Below the pieces are notes generated by a model that was not told where the DNA came from, searched no databases, and saw nothing but the letters and a program-made list of their open reading frames with translations. The position numbers and the translations under genes were made by a program. Shown here in pieces: positions 37,835 to 47,862 of a stretch of 64,000 nt of DNA. The DNA comes from Nostoc cf. commune SO-36 (lineage in GTDB: Bacteria; Cyanobacteriota; Cyanobacteriia; Cyanobacteriales; Nostocaceae): the NCBI RefSeq assembly GCF_023734775.1, contig NZ_AP025732.1, positions 3,106,501-3,170,500 of the forward strand. Direction: 5' to 3'. Every line of letters begins with the position of its first letter. Positions within the stretch are counted from its first letter, which is position 1.

Positions 37835-39307
37835 TTATTGCCAGCGCGAAATTTCCAAGCGAACTGACGCATTTGTTCCTAAAACTTTTTGCCCACGTTC
37901 AGGTAAAGGAACATACGCAACATATACATCAGAACTGGATTCTCGATTGGGATTTAACTTGATTAATGGTTCTTTTGCATCGGAATTCCAACTGTATATA
38001 GCTTCATAAGTGCTATTTGATTCGGCAACATCAGTAATTAGATAGTCAGACCACAGTGGTACTTGGTCGAGATGACTATCACGCAACCAATTCGTCTCTT
38101 GTTTTGTGAAAGAATGTAGTGCTAAACGTAGAGCATATCTACAGACATTATTATCACTGGCTGAGTTTCTTGGTATTAAAAAAGCTGTAAATAGAGGAAC
38201 AGGTTTATCTGTTCTAGTTAACTCTTGTGTGATTGGACAATAATGAGCGATCGCTTGCTCATATATAGGAACAGGAAGACCACGCAAAGCAATTCTAGTT
38301 TCCAATTGATAAAAATTCTTGTCCCGGTCTTTCAACTGGACATTGCTCAAAGATAGTTTCACTTGGATATCACCAAACAAAAAGCGTTGCAGGTTTTGAT
38401 AACCTTCTTCGGAATTCAATATGCCATAACGTCCACCATGACTACGATGAACATAAGCACGATGAGATCCCGCAACGTAAGCTCTATCTATCTGAACTAG
38501 ACCATCACTTTTTACCCCCACAGTCTTGCGTGCAAGACCAAAAGCATCTTCATAATCATGTGCATTAGTGCCGATTAAAGAAAAAACGCGGTTTGGCGAA
38601 AATGCACTATCTAAGCTTTGTAGTTTTTCTAGCTGAAATTTATCGGGTAACTTATCGTTTCGTTGGACACGAGGTGTTAAGTACTGGTACATCCGTTGAG
38701 GCCCAAAGTCATCAGAATTATTCAATTGGAACCTGTCTCTGAGTTCTTCAAGCATCCCACTTCCAACCTCAAAATAAATACCACCATGAGGTGTGGCGTA
38801 GGTAAATAATTTGTCAATGTGATCGACGGCTTTCTCACCTTTTTCTGGATAAATCTTTTGAATCAAGCTGCGGCAAACAAGTCCTCCCATTGAGTGCGCC
38901 ACAAGGTAAACTTTGGCTGCACCCGTCGTTTGTTTCACATTCTGAATCAGTTTTCTTAAACCACTCGCTATCTCCTCCATCTCTTGCCGGACTACACTTG
39001 AAGAACCAAAACTAGGTGTAGTTACATCATAAAATCGGTAGATCCAAATAGTTTTATGAAGTTGGCTAGACAATCTTTTAATTTGATTGCTCACATTTTG
39101 ATTGTCAACAATCGGTTGATAACCATGATCGGTCATTAACCGCAGCAATGGACTCTCGAAAAAAAACTTCTGGGGATTTTCCTTCTCATCCACTCGAATA
39201 TGGGTTGAACCATTATTGAATCCATAAAATGGATCATTAACTGTTTGCTCAACGTCTTTTTGTGTACCTGCATATCCACGAACAAAGATGATTGGTAAAT
39301 ACTGCAT
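37835..39307 (-). CDS. Lipase-like alpha/beta hydrolase (PGAP1/LCAT-like)
   Basis: Protein of 490 residues starting at ATG 39307, with gagga 8 nt before it. The hydrolase core covers about 1-310: PIIFVRGYAGTQKDVEQT as oxyanion segment, VYLVAHSMGGLVCRSL with the nucleophile Ser (about residue 140), YATPHGGIYFE as lid/GG motif, and SHRAYVHRSHGGRYGI with the probable catalytic His. A C-terminal beta-type domain (about 320-490) is of unknown type. There is no signal peptide. It is convergent in direction with the adjacent di-heme cytochrome gene (same strand, 187 bp downstream of it), at the edge of the oxidative cluster; a role in freeing the substrate from an ester is inference. Confidence 0.75.
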   Translation of the reverse strand: MQYLPIIFVRGYAGTQKDVEQTVNDPFYGFNNGSTHIRVDEKENPQKFFFESPLLRLMTDHGYQPIVDNQNVSNQIKRLSSQLHKTIWIYRFYDVTTPSFGSSSVVRQEMEEIASGLRKLIQNVKQTTGAAKVYLVAHSMGGLVCRSLIQKIYPEKGEKAVDHIDKLFTYATPHGGIYFEVGSGMLEELRDRFQLNNSDDFGPQRMYQYLTPRVQRNDKLPDKFQLEKLQSLDSAFSPNRVFSLIGTNAHDYEDAFGLARKTVGVKSDGLVQIDRAYVAGSHRAYVHRSHGGRYGILNSEEGYQNLQRFLFGDIQVKLSLSNVQLKDRDKNFYQLETRIALRGLPVPIYEQAIAHYCPITQELTRTDKPVPLFTAFLIPRNSASDNNVCRYALRLALHSFTKQETNWLRDSHLDQVPLWSDYLITDVAESNSTYEAIYSWNSDAKEPLIKLNPNRESSSDVYVAYVPLPERGQKVLGTNASVRLEISRWQ

Positions 39308-39494
39308 ATATATCCTCACTATTTAATAAATATTTTTGCTCGTTCCCAGATTTAACTGAGAACGAGTGCAGAGTATGAAGAAAATTTGTCTTAGATAGAA
39401 ATTGTGTGTACACCGTAGCTTTTGAAGTCAAGCAAGTGGCATAGCTTGGAGGGATATTCCGGGGTCAAATATTATGAACCCCGACATATTAGTA

Positions 39495-41504
39495 TTAGAA
39501 AGTTTTCACAAACTCAATTAAGGCTTTCTTATCTTCATCTGGTAGATTCGAGCCAAAATAATGACCTTCATCTTCAACGAAGTCAGGAGACTTATTAGCT
39601 CTTAAAAGCACGCGTGCCAACTTACCTTTAATTCCACCACCTGGTTTCAAGTCTTGGAAAAGGTTACTCAGATTGAGAGATGTAATCGCCTCTCTGATAT
39701 TGATGCTTGCCAGCAAATTCACAGGCGTACCTTTAGGAACAGGAAGTCTAAATCTCGGATTCGGATCTCCTGGGGGAAGCTCTAATTTGGTATCTCGATC
39801 TGTCCTGCTGATAATTCCTTCACGCTTTTCAGGCCACAATAGCTTCTCCATCGCATCCGTATAGGCTGCTACACGCCCTTTCACTGAAGGATCTTCGTTG
39901 TAAAGTCCTAGTGTGTTGTTGTGAAGAAGTGGTGCTGTTGCCCAAATACTTATTAGTGAAGGTGTACGGTAATATCCCAAACCACCGTTTGGTATCTTAA
40001 ATTCGATGGGTTTTTTCTCATCGAAGGGGTTATACAGGGTCAAATTACCTGGTGATGGTAGTTCTTTGTAGGTCTTCGAGGAGAACTGATCCCAAATATG
40101 CCCCTTGGTTGCATTTGTCCCTAGCGATCGCGCCGCATTAGTACCAATTAGTGTTACCGGATAACGCTGGTCATCAGACAAGAAGTTGTGGTCTAAGAAA
40201 TTACTGCTAAGTACAGACTCTTCGTACCATTTTTGAGCCTGTTCGGGGTCAGCAGCAATCTCAGCAGTTGGCTTTTTGCTGGAATGGCAACCAGCACAAG
40301 TACTGGCAAAAACAAGTTTGCCACGTTTGAGAACTTCTTGGTCTTTAGTCAAGAACTCTTCACCACCTGGCGCATCTTTCAAGTGCATCGGCTCGATGGT
40401 TTTCAGAAATGACTCTGCATCAGCCATACGTGCTTCTGTCTCTCTCCAGTCTTTGCACTCCTTCCGCGCTTTTTCGATATCAAAAGGTTTTTGGGGAGTT
40501 CTGCCTAATAAAGGCTCGTGGAGACTTGTCCAGTAATCGCCGCACATCCCAATGTTGACGTAGACGCGTAGTGAGGCTGTTGCTACTCCTGTAGAGTCTG
40601 CACCATCCTTGAGAATATGATTAACATCCTTGGTTGAACCATCGTTCATCACCTCTGGATATGTGGGGCGATCGCCTAAATTAAAAATGGCGTTAATTGC
40701 ATTCGGATTGTTGATGTGATCGGTGGCAATCCGCGAAGTATCAGAAGTACCCGGTTTCTGAGATTTTAGTACTTGCTTAACAAAACTATTGTCAGCGATA
40801 CTTCTTCCAAAGAATTCGCTTTCTTTGATGTACTGATTACCCAATGCTGGTACTAGGTTTTCCCATTTTGGGTGTTCCTTGTCTTTGGGTGGGTTTAGAG
40901 GATCTAACGCTACGTGACAGATGGCACAAGATTGCCCGATCAAGTAAGGAGGCTCAACTTGTGAGGTTTTGAAATACTCATCAGGGTTCCACTTTGCCTG
41001 TTCGAAATTGGGGTTAGGGAACTTACGCAACCCAATAACGCCAGTTGAAAGCGGGTCTTTACATTTATCTAGCCGCAATCCGTATTCATCTTTTTCTGTG
41101 GATTTTTCACATCCAGGATCGTTAATTGCGCCATATAACTTGAATCGCTCGTCATGATCTTTTGAGTCAATCAGCTTTAACAGGTCAGCACTGCCATGCG
41201 TTCGCTTTGCTAAATCACGATAGTACTTAGCATTACCGCCAGTCCATAAGTACCAAGTGCAACGGCCCCGTTTCTCGGCATCTGTCAAATTCTCCTTTGT
41301 GTACTCTGGGAGATAACCGATACCCTCGCAATTATCCGGGTATTCATTTACATCAGTACTGGAGTATTGACTACTTATGGGCGCAGGTGTCTCACTATAC
41401 TCATCAGCTAGAGCTGTAGCCGTTCCATAAAAGCCGCAGACTATAAACATAGTCACGAACAGCAGGAGCAGACAGCCTTTAAAAATGAGACTTGTCTTTT
41501 TCAT
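39495..41504 (-). CDS. Exported di-heme cytochrome c of the peroxidase/MauG/RoxA-like superfamily
   Basis: Exported protein of 669 residues with a signal peptide (KGCLLLLFVTMFIVCGFYG, cleavage near ALA). Two heme-attachment motifs are seen: CAICH at 193-197 and CAGCH at 403-407. The C-terminal part has YRTPSLISIWATAPLLHNNT (about 530-550), the conserved fragment before the distal site of di-heme peroxidases. It is longer than bacterial cytochrome c peroxidases (~330) and nearer in size to rubber-oxygenase (RoxA) types. Divergent from the operon starting at 42174, which encodes two further di-heme proteins with related C-termini, so a common process is likely. Substrate unknown. Confidence 0.75.
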   Translation of the reverse strand: MKKTSLIFKGCLLLLFVTMFIVCGFYGTATALADEYSETPAPISSQYSSTDVNEYPDNCEGIGYLPEYTKENLTDAEKRGRCTWYLWTGGNAKYYRDLAKRTHGSADLLKLIDSKDHDERFKLYGAINDPGCEKSTEKDEYGLRLDKCKDPLSTGVIGLRKFPNPNFEQAKWNPDEYFKTSQVEPPYLIGQSCAICHVALDPLNPPKDKEHPKWENLVPALGNQYIKESEFFGRSIADNSFVKQVLKSQKPGTSDTSRIATDHINNPNAINAIFNLGDRPTYPEVMNDGSTKDVNHILKDGADSTGVATASLRVYVNIGMCGDYWTSLHEPLLGRTPQKPFDIEKARKECKDWRETEARMADAESFLKTIEPMHLKDAPGGEEFLTKDQEVLKRGKLVFASTCAGCHSSKKPTAEIAADPEQAQKWYEESVLSSNFLDHNFLSDDQRYPVTLIGTNAARSLGTNATKGHIWDQFSSKTYKELPSPGNLTLYNPFDEKKPIEFKIPNGGLGYYRTPSLISIWATAPLLHNNTLGLYNEDPSVKGRVAAYTDAMEKLLWPEKREGIISRTDRDTKLELPPGDPNPRFRLPVPKGTPVNLLASINIREAITSLNLSNLFQDLKPGGGIKGKLARVLLRANKSPDFVEDEGHYFGSNLPDEDKKALIEFVKTF

Positions 41505-42173
41505 AAAACTCTCTAGTTGTAAGACCTAAACCTTATCCACTGCACCTCGCGTTTGCAGAGGCACACTAATAATCCATCAATAATTTCCCATTTTCCAGAT
41601 TTAGTCTTGGGATATTTTGATGATTTAAAATGTACCTTACTGAGGCTCGTTATATATGAACTTACTACACAAATTCGCAAAACGTCATCAATAAACTTTT
41701 ATACATTTATAAACCAAAAAATTAAAAAATTGTAAATTTACAATGGTGTTCAATAACCAATTTGCTATTGTTATATCCGTTACCTACGTATTTGGTGATC
41801 TTTGTAACAGATTGTTAAGTGCTTCTTTTAAGCTTGCCTTAACCTTTAAAAGAGATAAAAAAACGAAAATCCCCATCTTTTTTAAGAATTTCTGTGTAAA
41901 TACCGTAGCTTTACAAATTGCAAAAGTCTTTATATAACTGTAAAAACCAATAAGGGTAAATATCAATGTTGAAGCTTGGTAAGTAAAACTAAGTAACAAA
42001 AACTTAATACTTAGCGTTTGATCCGAAAACCTTCACTGGGGATTTGTAGACATAAAAAACTTCCCTCCCAGAGACTATAAAAATATCAGTCTCTGGCGAG
42101 GCAATTAGTGCTACAAAAAATTCTGCCACCTAATTTTATTACTGAAAATAACAAGTTAAAGACAGAGGAACAC
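41505..42173. other. Divergent promoter region of the oxidative cluster
   Basis: About 670 bp, AT-rich, between the minus-strand di-heme cytochrome gene and the plus-strand flavin oxidoreductase gene. Short open frames here have no homologue-like features or ribosome sites. A hairpin lies at 42068-42096. No repeat element is seen. Confidence 0.45.
42068..42096 (+). promoter_or_regulatory. Leader hairpin before the flavin oxidoreductase gene
   Basis: ccagagact (42068-42076) pairs perfectly with agtctctgg (42088-42096) around an AT loop, about 78 nt before the ATG at 42174. It has no T-run, so it is more likely a 5' leader structure or protein site than a terminator. Confidence 0.4.
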
Positions 42174-43568
42174 ATGGAAAACGATATTATCTTTGAACCA
42201 TTGAGGTTTCGTAATCTCACAGTAAAAAATCGGGTATTTCGCTCTAGTATTTCCGGCAGGTGGGATAACTACGATGGTTCAGGTACTCAAGCCCGAATCA
42301 ACTGGGAATAAAAATTTGCTCGTGGTGGTGTAGGGGCTATTATTACTTCCTTTGTCCCAGTTGCTATCCGGGGAAGAATTATGCCCAATTACGCCACAAT
42401 TCACAGCGATGAAACCGTTCCTTTTTGGCGAAAAGTAGGAGAAAAAGTCCACGAATACGACTGTAAATTTATCTTGCAGTTAAGCCATTCTGGGCGACAG
42501 CAGGATATTGCTGGTATCGAAAACTCAGGAAAAAAAGCGTTAAGTTCTACCAGCCAAACTGAGCCATTCCACGGCTCTTTGTGTCAAGCGATGACACTAG
42601 CAGAAATTAAAGAAACAATCCAATACTTTGCCGATGGTGCTAGACGTGTCCGTGAAGCAGGGCTAGATGGAATAGAATTACATAGTGCTAATGGATATCT
42701 TTTTAATCAATTCCTCAGTTCTGGAATTAATGACCGCCAAGATGAATATGGTGGTTCATTAGAGAATCGAGCGCGGTTTTTGCTAGATGTCATTAGAGCA
42801 ATCCGCAAAGAAGTAGGCAACGACTTTCACCTACAATTCAAAATTAGTGCTGTTGACTATAATAACGCCGTCACCTTTTGGGAAAAGCCAGGTAACACCA
42901 TAGAAGATTCTATCCAAATTTGTAAATGGGCAGAAGAAGCTGGGGCTGATGGCGTACATGTGTCAACTGGTAGCTTATTCCCTCACCCACTCAATCCCAT
43001 TGGTGATTTTAATTTTGATGTCATTAGTAAAACGTATGACACCATGTTGTCGAGTGGGGTAGAGACGACACGCAACTATATTATATTTCGTAAGTCATTT
43101 TTACATCCCCTTTTCAATATTTTCTGGAACCGCGTGAAAAAGCAATTGCCTCCTCAAGCATTTAGTGGTGATGATGTAAAAGACCCCAAAATTAAGAAAT
43201 TACTAGAAGAAAACCAAGGCAGAAACTTGCTCGATGCCAAAGAAATTAAAAAGCACGTTAATATTCCCGTACTATGTACTGGTGGTTTGCAACAGGCTTC
43301 TTATATTCGTCAGGCAATTAATGATAAGTATTGTGATGGTGTCACAATGGCTCGTACCCTAATTGCTAATAATGACTTAGTTAAATCTTTTCAAGCAGGT
43401 AAAGACCTGGCAGATAAACCCTGTACTTATTGCAATAAATGCCTATTAAATGTAACTGAGAATCCTTTAGGTTGTTATGAGCAAGATCGCTTTAATAGCT
43501 ATGAAGAGATGATGAAAGAAGTAATGTCAGTCTTTCATCCAACTCAGTTTGAACATTCATCTAAATAA
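42174..43568 (+). pseudogene. NADH:flavin oxidoreductase (old yellow enzyme family), in-frame stop
   Basis: FMN-dependent TIM-barrel enzyme, which usually reduces alpha,beta-unsaturated carbonyls. ATG 42174 follows gacagagga. The order is IIFEPLRFRNLTVKNRVFRS, then SFVPVAIRGR, KFILQLSHSGRQ (catalytic-type His region), GLDGIELHSANGYLFNQFLS, DRQDEYGGSLENRARFLLD, and the C-terminal CTYCNKCLLN segment with paired cysteines. Codon 46 is TAA (42309-42311), directly followed by KFARGGVGAIITSF in the same frame. A TTA/CTA Leu codon is expected, so one base change kills it. A re-start at ATG 42381 would lack the first strand. First gene of the oxidative operon; next gene 66 bp on. Confidence 0.8.
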
Positions 43569-43634
43569 AAAAGCGATGGGCATCACATTGGCAATTTCGC
43601 TTACAGATAATCTCGACAATATAGGGAGTGTTTT

Positions 43635-45101
43635 ATGACTGAACAAACAAACCCTACCGTACTACCGACCTCAATCAAGGGAGTCTTCCGACGGATTTGG
43701 GTCGTGATTGTAGGTGTTGTAGCAGTAGCAGCATTTTTTCTTTGGCCTGTTTTTTCTAACTCCCCTGTGGATTATGCTGATATTGAAAACCACTTTAAAT
43801 ATGGTTCAATCGGCAGCGAACCCATCAATGGCATCCCTTACTGGATTTGGAAAGTTTTACCAGAACTATTCCCAGATAAATTACCTGCTAAAGGTTATAC
43901 TTCTTTGGGATTTATCAAAGAACCTGATAAAGATTTGCCTGTAGGTTTTTCGCAACGGAGAGTTCTTATTGATCGCATTGGGTTGAATTGTGCTGTATGT
44001 CATACAGGAACGCTGAGAGATACCCCGAATAGCGAACATCAAGTCATTACAGCAATGCCTGCTAATGTGCTTAATTTACAGGGATATATCAAGTTTTTAT
44101 CAGCAGTTGGTGTGGATGAGCGCTTTACTGCTAACCGGATGTTACCAGAAATTGAAAAAATCAGTGGTGGTTTGAATCCCATTGAAAAATTACTTTATCG
44201 TTTTATTGCAATTCCCCAAACTAGAGATGCGCTAATTAATCAGGCATATCGACTTAAGTTTGTTGAAACACAACCAGATTGGGGGCCAGGTAGAGTAGAT
44301 ACTTTTAATCCTTATAAAGCAATTCAATTCCATTTCCCAATGGATAAATTGCGTGAGGATGAACTGATTGGTACTTCTGATTTCCCCTCAGTTTGGAATC
44401 AAAAACCCCGCGAAGGATTGCAGTTACATTGGGATGGTAATAATAGTTCTGTTGATGAACGCAATAAGAGTGCAGCTTTGGGGACTGGAGTCACACCGAC
44501 AACGATTGATTTGCCTCGGATTGATCGAATTGCCGATTGGCTTTGGGAACTACCAGCACCAAAATATCCCTATGAAGTTAAGGAAACTTTAGCAGCTACA
44601 GGAAAACCACTTTTTGAAAGTAATTGCGCTAGCTGTCACGCTTTTGGTGGTGCTTATACAGGCAAAGTTGTTCCGATTCAAGAAATTGGAACAGACAGGC
44701 ATCGCCTAGATTCATTTACTTATGAAACCATCTCTAACCAAAATACCCTGTACGCGGGTTATCCGTGGCGCTTTAAGAATTTCCGCAAGACTAATGGCTA
44801 TGCAAATATGCCCCTTGATGGTGTTTGGTTACGCGGCCCTTATTTGCATAATGGTTCAGTCCCCACCCTGCGGGATTTGTTAGAAAAACCAGAGAATAGA
44901 CCACAAGAATTCTATCGGGGCTATGACGTTATTGATAGAGCAAAAGTTGGCTTTGTCTCTGATGTTGCCGAAGAAAATGGTAAAAAATACTTCAAGTTTG
45001 ATACAAAACTTGCAGGTAATAGCAATAACGGTCATTTGTACGGCGTTGATCTTTCCCCAGAAGAGAAAGATGCAATTGTTGAGTACATGAAAAAACTTTG
45101 A
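43635..45101 (+). CDS. Membrane-anchored di-heme cytochrome c, RoxA/peroxidase-like, copy A
   Basis: Protein of 488 residues with an uncleaved-type N-terminal anchor (IWVVIVGVVAVAAFFLWPVF, 21-40) and two heme motifs, CAVCH (119-123) and CASCH (331-335). Between them lie WGPGRVDTFNPYKA and LQLHWDGNNSSVDERNKSAA, and after the second heme TNGYANMPLDGVWLRGPYLH followed by NGS. These are hallmarks of large di-heme oxygenases/peroxidases of the MauG/RoxA group. ATG 43635 has atagggag in front. The next gene, 31 bp later, is a tandem paralogue. Likely works on the periplasmic or lumenal face with the operon's other redox proteins. Confidence 0.75.
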   Translation: MTEQTNPTVLPTSIKGVFRRIWVVIVGVVAVAAFFLWPVFSNSPVDYADIENHFKYGSIGSEPINGIPYWIWKVLPELFPDKLPAKGYTSLGFIKEPDKDLPVGFSQRRVLIDRIGLNCAVCHTGTLRDTPNSEHQVITAMPANVLNLQGYIKFLSAVGVDERFTANRMLPEIEKISGGLNPIEKLLYRFIAIPQTRDALINQAYRLKFVETQPDWGPGRVDTFNPYKAIQFHFPMDKLREDELIGTSDFPSVWNQKPREGLQLHWDGNNSSVDERNKSAALGTGVTPTTIDLPRIDRIADWLWELPAPKYPYEVKETLAATGKPLFESNCASCHAFGGAYTGKVVPIQEIGTDRHRLDSFTYETISNQNTLYAGYPWRFKNFRKTNGYANMPLDGVWLRGPYLHNGSVPTLRDLLEKPENRPQEFYRGYDVIDRAKVGFVSDVAEENGKKYFKFDTKLAGNSNNGHLYGVDLSPEEKDAIVEYMKKL

Positions 45102-45132
45102 AGGACACTTTAGCAAGGAGAAACCTAAGTTT

Positions 45133-46569
45133 ATGGCAATACTTAAGTCAAAATTAGGGAAAATAATCACCTCAATTGCTGTAGTTATTGTCCTTCTTTT
45201 TGGGGTTGTAGGTTATGCGGGATGGTACAACCTTTTCCGCGAAGTGCCTAGCGAAGTTTATAAGTCACCAGAGGATCATTTTAAATATGGTTCTATTGGT
45301 ACAGAACAGGCGCAAGGTGTGCCGTATTGGATTTGGTTAGTATTACCGCGTATATTTCCCGATAAGTTACCAGGGCCAGGCGGTTATACTTCTTTAGGGA
45401 TTACATGGGAAGAAGGTAAAGAGCTACCAGTGGGTTTTTCTAAAAAAACCATTGGGTTTCCGAGAGTTGGCATAACTTGTGCTGTTTGTCATAATGCTAC
45501 TTATCGAGAAAACCTCAAAGATAAGCCAACAATCATTGCAGCTGGGCCTTCAAATAAATTTGATTCGCAAGGCTATATTCGTTTTCTTGGTAACGCTGCT
45601 AGCGACCCCAGATTTCAAGCTGACTATATCCTTGATGAAATTAAATATAGCCATGAGTTTCCCTGGTGGGAAAACCTGCTTTATCGTTTTGTAATTATTC
45701 CCCAAACAAAGAAAGGACTGCTACAACAAAAAGCTGACTTTGCTTGGACTGATTCTCGCCCCAATTGGGGGCCGGGTAGAATTGACCCGTTTAACCCTGT
45801 GAAGTTCACTACTTTAAGGTTGCCTAAAGATGACACCATTGGTAACTCAGATATGATGCCTTTGTGGAATCAGAAGCAACACCAAAACTTTGCCCTGCAT
45901 TGGGATGGTTTAGAAACTTCGCTGCGAGAAACAGTGCAGACTGGCGCTATTGGTGACGGTGCAACTAAAGAGTCTCTACCAGTAAAGGATCTCCAACGGG
46001 TAGAAGATTATATTTCGGAATTACCACCTCCTAAATATCCGTTTGCAGTTGATGAGCAACTAGCTACACAAGGGAAAGGAATTTTTAGCAGCACTTGTGC
46101 ATCTTGTCACGCATTTGGCGGCGAAAGAACTGGTAAGGTGATTCCTGTTGAAGAAGTGGGAACTGACCGCCACCGTCTAGATATGTGGACGCAGCAAGCA
46201 GCAGATACTTACAACAAATTTGGTGATGGTTATCCTTGGGACTTCAGCGAGTTGCGGAAGACTAATGGTTATGTATCTGTCTCACTTGATGGTCTTTGGT
46301 TAAGAGCGCCTTATCTCCATAACGGTTCGGTGCCATCCTTGCAAGACTTGTTAGAAAAACCAGAGAATCGTCCTCAATCTTTTTACCGAGGATTTGATGT
46401 CTACGACCAGAAAAAAGTTGGCTTTATTTCCGAAGGAGAAGAAGCGCAACGTGTAGGTTTTAAATACGACATTAGTGTTCCCGGCAATAGTAATCAAGGA
46501 CATCTCTATGGCACTGATTTACCCGCCAAAGAGAAACAAGCATTAGTCGAATATCTGAAAACTTTATAA
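45133..46569 (+). CDS. Membrane-anchored di-heme cytochrome c, RoxA/peroxidase-like, copy B
   Basis: Tandem paralogue of copy A, 478 residues. N-terminal anchor (IITSIAVVIVLLFGVVGYAG, 11-30), heme motifs CAVCH (116-120) and CASCH (322-326). It shares WGPGRIDPFNPVKF, FALHWDGLETSLRE, TGKVIPVEEVGTDRHRLD and LDGLWLRAPYLHNGSVPSLQ with copy A. The region around HWDG differs most (DGNNSSVDERN against DGLETSLRETV), so the two could differ in substrate or heme environment. Its stop is 7 bp before the next gene, which means translational coupling. Confidence 0.75.
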   Translation: MAILKSKLGKIITSIAVVIVLLFGVVGYAGWYNLFREVPSEVYKSPEDHFKYGSIGTEQAQGVPYWIWLVLPRIFPDKLPGPGGYTSLGITWEEGKELPVGFSKKTIGFPRVGITCAVCHNATYRENLKDKPTIIAAGPSNKFDSQGYIRFLGNAASDPRFQADYILDEIKYSHEFPWWENLLYRFVIIPQTKKGLLQQKADFAWTDSRPNWGPGRIDPFNPVKFTTLRLPKDDTIGNSDMMPLWNQKQHQNFALHWDGLETSLRETVQTGAIGDGATKESLPVKDLQRVEDYISELPPPKYPFAVDEQLATQGKGIFSSTCASCHAFGGERTGKVIPVEEVGTDRHRLDMWTQQAADTYNKFGDGYPWDFSELRKTNGYVSVSLDGLWLRAPYLHNGSVPSLQDLLEKPENRPQSFYRGFDVYDQKKVGFISEGEEAQRVGFKYDISVPGNSNQGHLYGTDLPAKEKQALVEYLKTL

Positions 46570-46576
46570 CCAAGCT

Positions 46577-47857
46577 ATGAATAAATATGCTGTTTGGTTT
46601 TGCCGCATCGTCTGGCTAGGTATTATCCAAGATTGGGCGATTGGCTTGCCGGCGATCTTTGCACCGAATTGGTTGCTGGAATTACTTCACCAAAGACCTA
46701 GCCAAGACCCGGTATGGACTTCGTTTGCTGGGTTGTTAGTGGTTCTGCTGTCGTTGTTCTACATTCCTGGAGCAAATGACCCCTACCGTTACACTCCCAA
46801 CGCCGTATTAGCGACCCTCGCCCGCCCGCCTGGAGTTCTCTTCTTTTTCTTTCTTTACCCCAATATTTATCCTGCCTTCGGGATTATTGACTTAGTTTTG
46901 TGCTTATTCCAAATCCCATTGTTGATACTGACTATGCTCAACAAACCTCAAGTTTCCACACCGGATAAAGATGTTTTCGAGTATGACGGGTCTACCCACA
47001 ACGAAGTTAAAGAAGTTGGTTTTAGTAGCCCTTATGGTGAACCACTGCCTTATCACGAGGGTCTGGGACTAACAAAATTTTTGCAGTTTCTCAACGATTC
47101 GGCGCGGAATATGTTCGATAAACGGGATATCCGCCCTTATTACGACAAGTTAATTCACGCTAATGGTATTTGTTGCTCAGGTGTTTGGCGAATTACTGAG
47201 GATTCCCCTTATACAGGCTACTTTGCTAAGGGTTCAGAAGGTTTAGTGTTTGCCCGCCTTTCGGTTGCTGGTGCTGGAATTAAACGGGGCGATCGCCGCG
47301 CCTTTGGGATTGCGGGTAAGGTTTATCCTACTCTCAACCCGAATGAGAAGGTAAAACCAGGCAATTTTGTTACCGTCGATTATCTAACAGGTATTAAGAC
47401 GAAGCATATTACTGATACTGAGTTAACTAACTTTCCTTCTGTCGGTTTAGATATTGGAGCTAACTTAGTTAACCGGATCATTTTCCGACTGATGGACAAA
47501 AGACCCGGTTTTCGTCAGCTATTCCCAATCTCAACCCTTGGTGTCGCACCAGGAAGCAAAGTTGTCACCCCAGACCAATTTATGCTGAGGGTGGCACAAG
47601 GTACAGCCAAGATAGATGCAGAAGACTTCCGCGATGAACTGCGGTTAGAAAAGTATCCTGACCACAAATTGGTTTATACCATCAACGTTAAAAACTTCAA
47701 CGAAAAAGAGTGGACGAAGTTGGGTGTGATTGAATTCAATGACTATTCCATCTGTGAAGGTTGCGATAAACGGATACATTTTTGGATTCCCCGCGACATC
47801 CCAGTACCGGAAAGAGATAACCTTGCCCGTCCAGCAGATCCCGTAGTGATTAAGTAA
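46577..47857 (+). CDS. Membrane protein with C-terminal catalase-like heme domain
   Basis: Protein of 426 residues in two parts. Residues 1-130 hold about four membrane segments (WAIGLPAIFAPNWLLELL, FAGLLVVLLSLFYIPGA, GVLFFFFLYPNIYPAFGI, IIDLVLCLFQIPLLILTM). From about 150 on there is a soluble domain whose landmarks recall the catalase superfamily: KLIHANGICCSGVWRIT, FAKGSEGLVFARLSVAG, RAFGIAGKVYP, and near the end WTKLGVIEFNDYSICEGC and IHFWIPRDIPVPERDN. The catalytic His/Asn pair cannot be assigned with certainty. Fusion of a membrane part to this fold is unusual. In its operon it stands between two di-heme cytochromes and a flavin oxidase, so peroxide or hydroperoxide handling is the plausible role. 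Confidence 0.55.
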   Translation: MNKYAVWFCRIVWLGIIQDWAIGLPAIFAPNWLLELLHQRPSQDPVWTSFAGLLVVLLSLFYIPGANDPYRYTPNAVLATLARPPGVLFFFFLYPNIYPAFGIIDLVLCLFQIPLLILTMLNKPQVSTPDKDVFEYDGSTHNEVKEVGFSSPYGEPLPYHEGLGLTKFLQFLNDSARNMFDKRDIRPYYDKLIHANGICCSGVWRITEDSPYTGYFAKGSEGLVFARLSVAGAGIKRGDRRAFGIAGKVYPTLNPNEKVKPGNFVTVDYLTGIKTKHITDTELTNFPSVGLDIGANLVNRIIFRLMDKRPGFRQLFPISTLGVAPGSKVVTPDQFMLRVAQGTAKIDAEDFRDELRLEKYPDHKLVYTINVKNFNEKEWTKLGVIEFNDYSICEGCDKRIHFWIPRDIPVPERDNLARPADPVVIK

Positions 47858-47862
47858 ATTAT

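Noticed and set aside
39495..41504. Simple CcpA-type cytochrome c peroxidase
   Set aside because: About twice the usual length, with the two heme motifs more than 200 residues apart, so I prefer the broader MauG/RoxA-like label.
41553..41999. Small open frames in the divergent spacer
   Set aside because: AT-rich, no ribosome sites, overlapping each other on both strands; likely promoter DNA.
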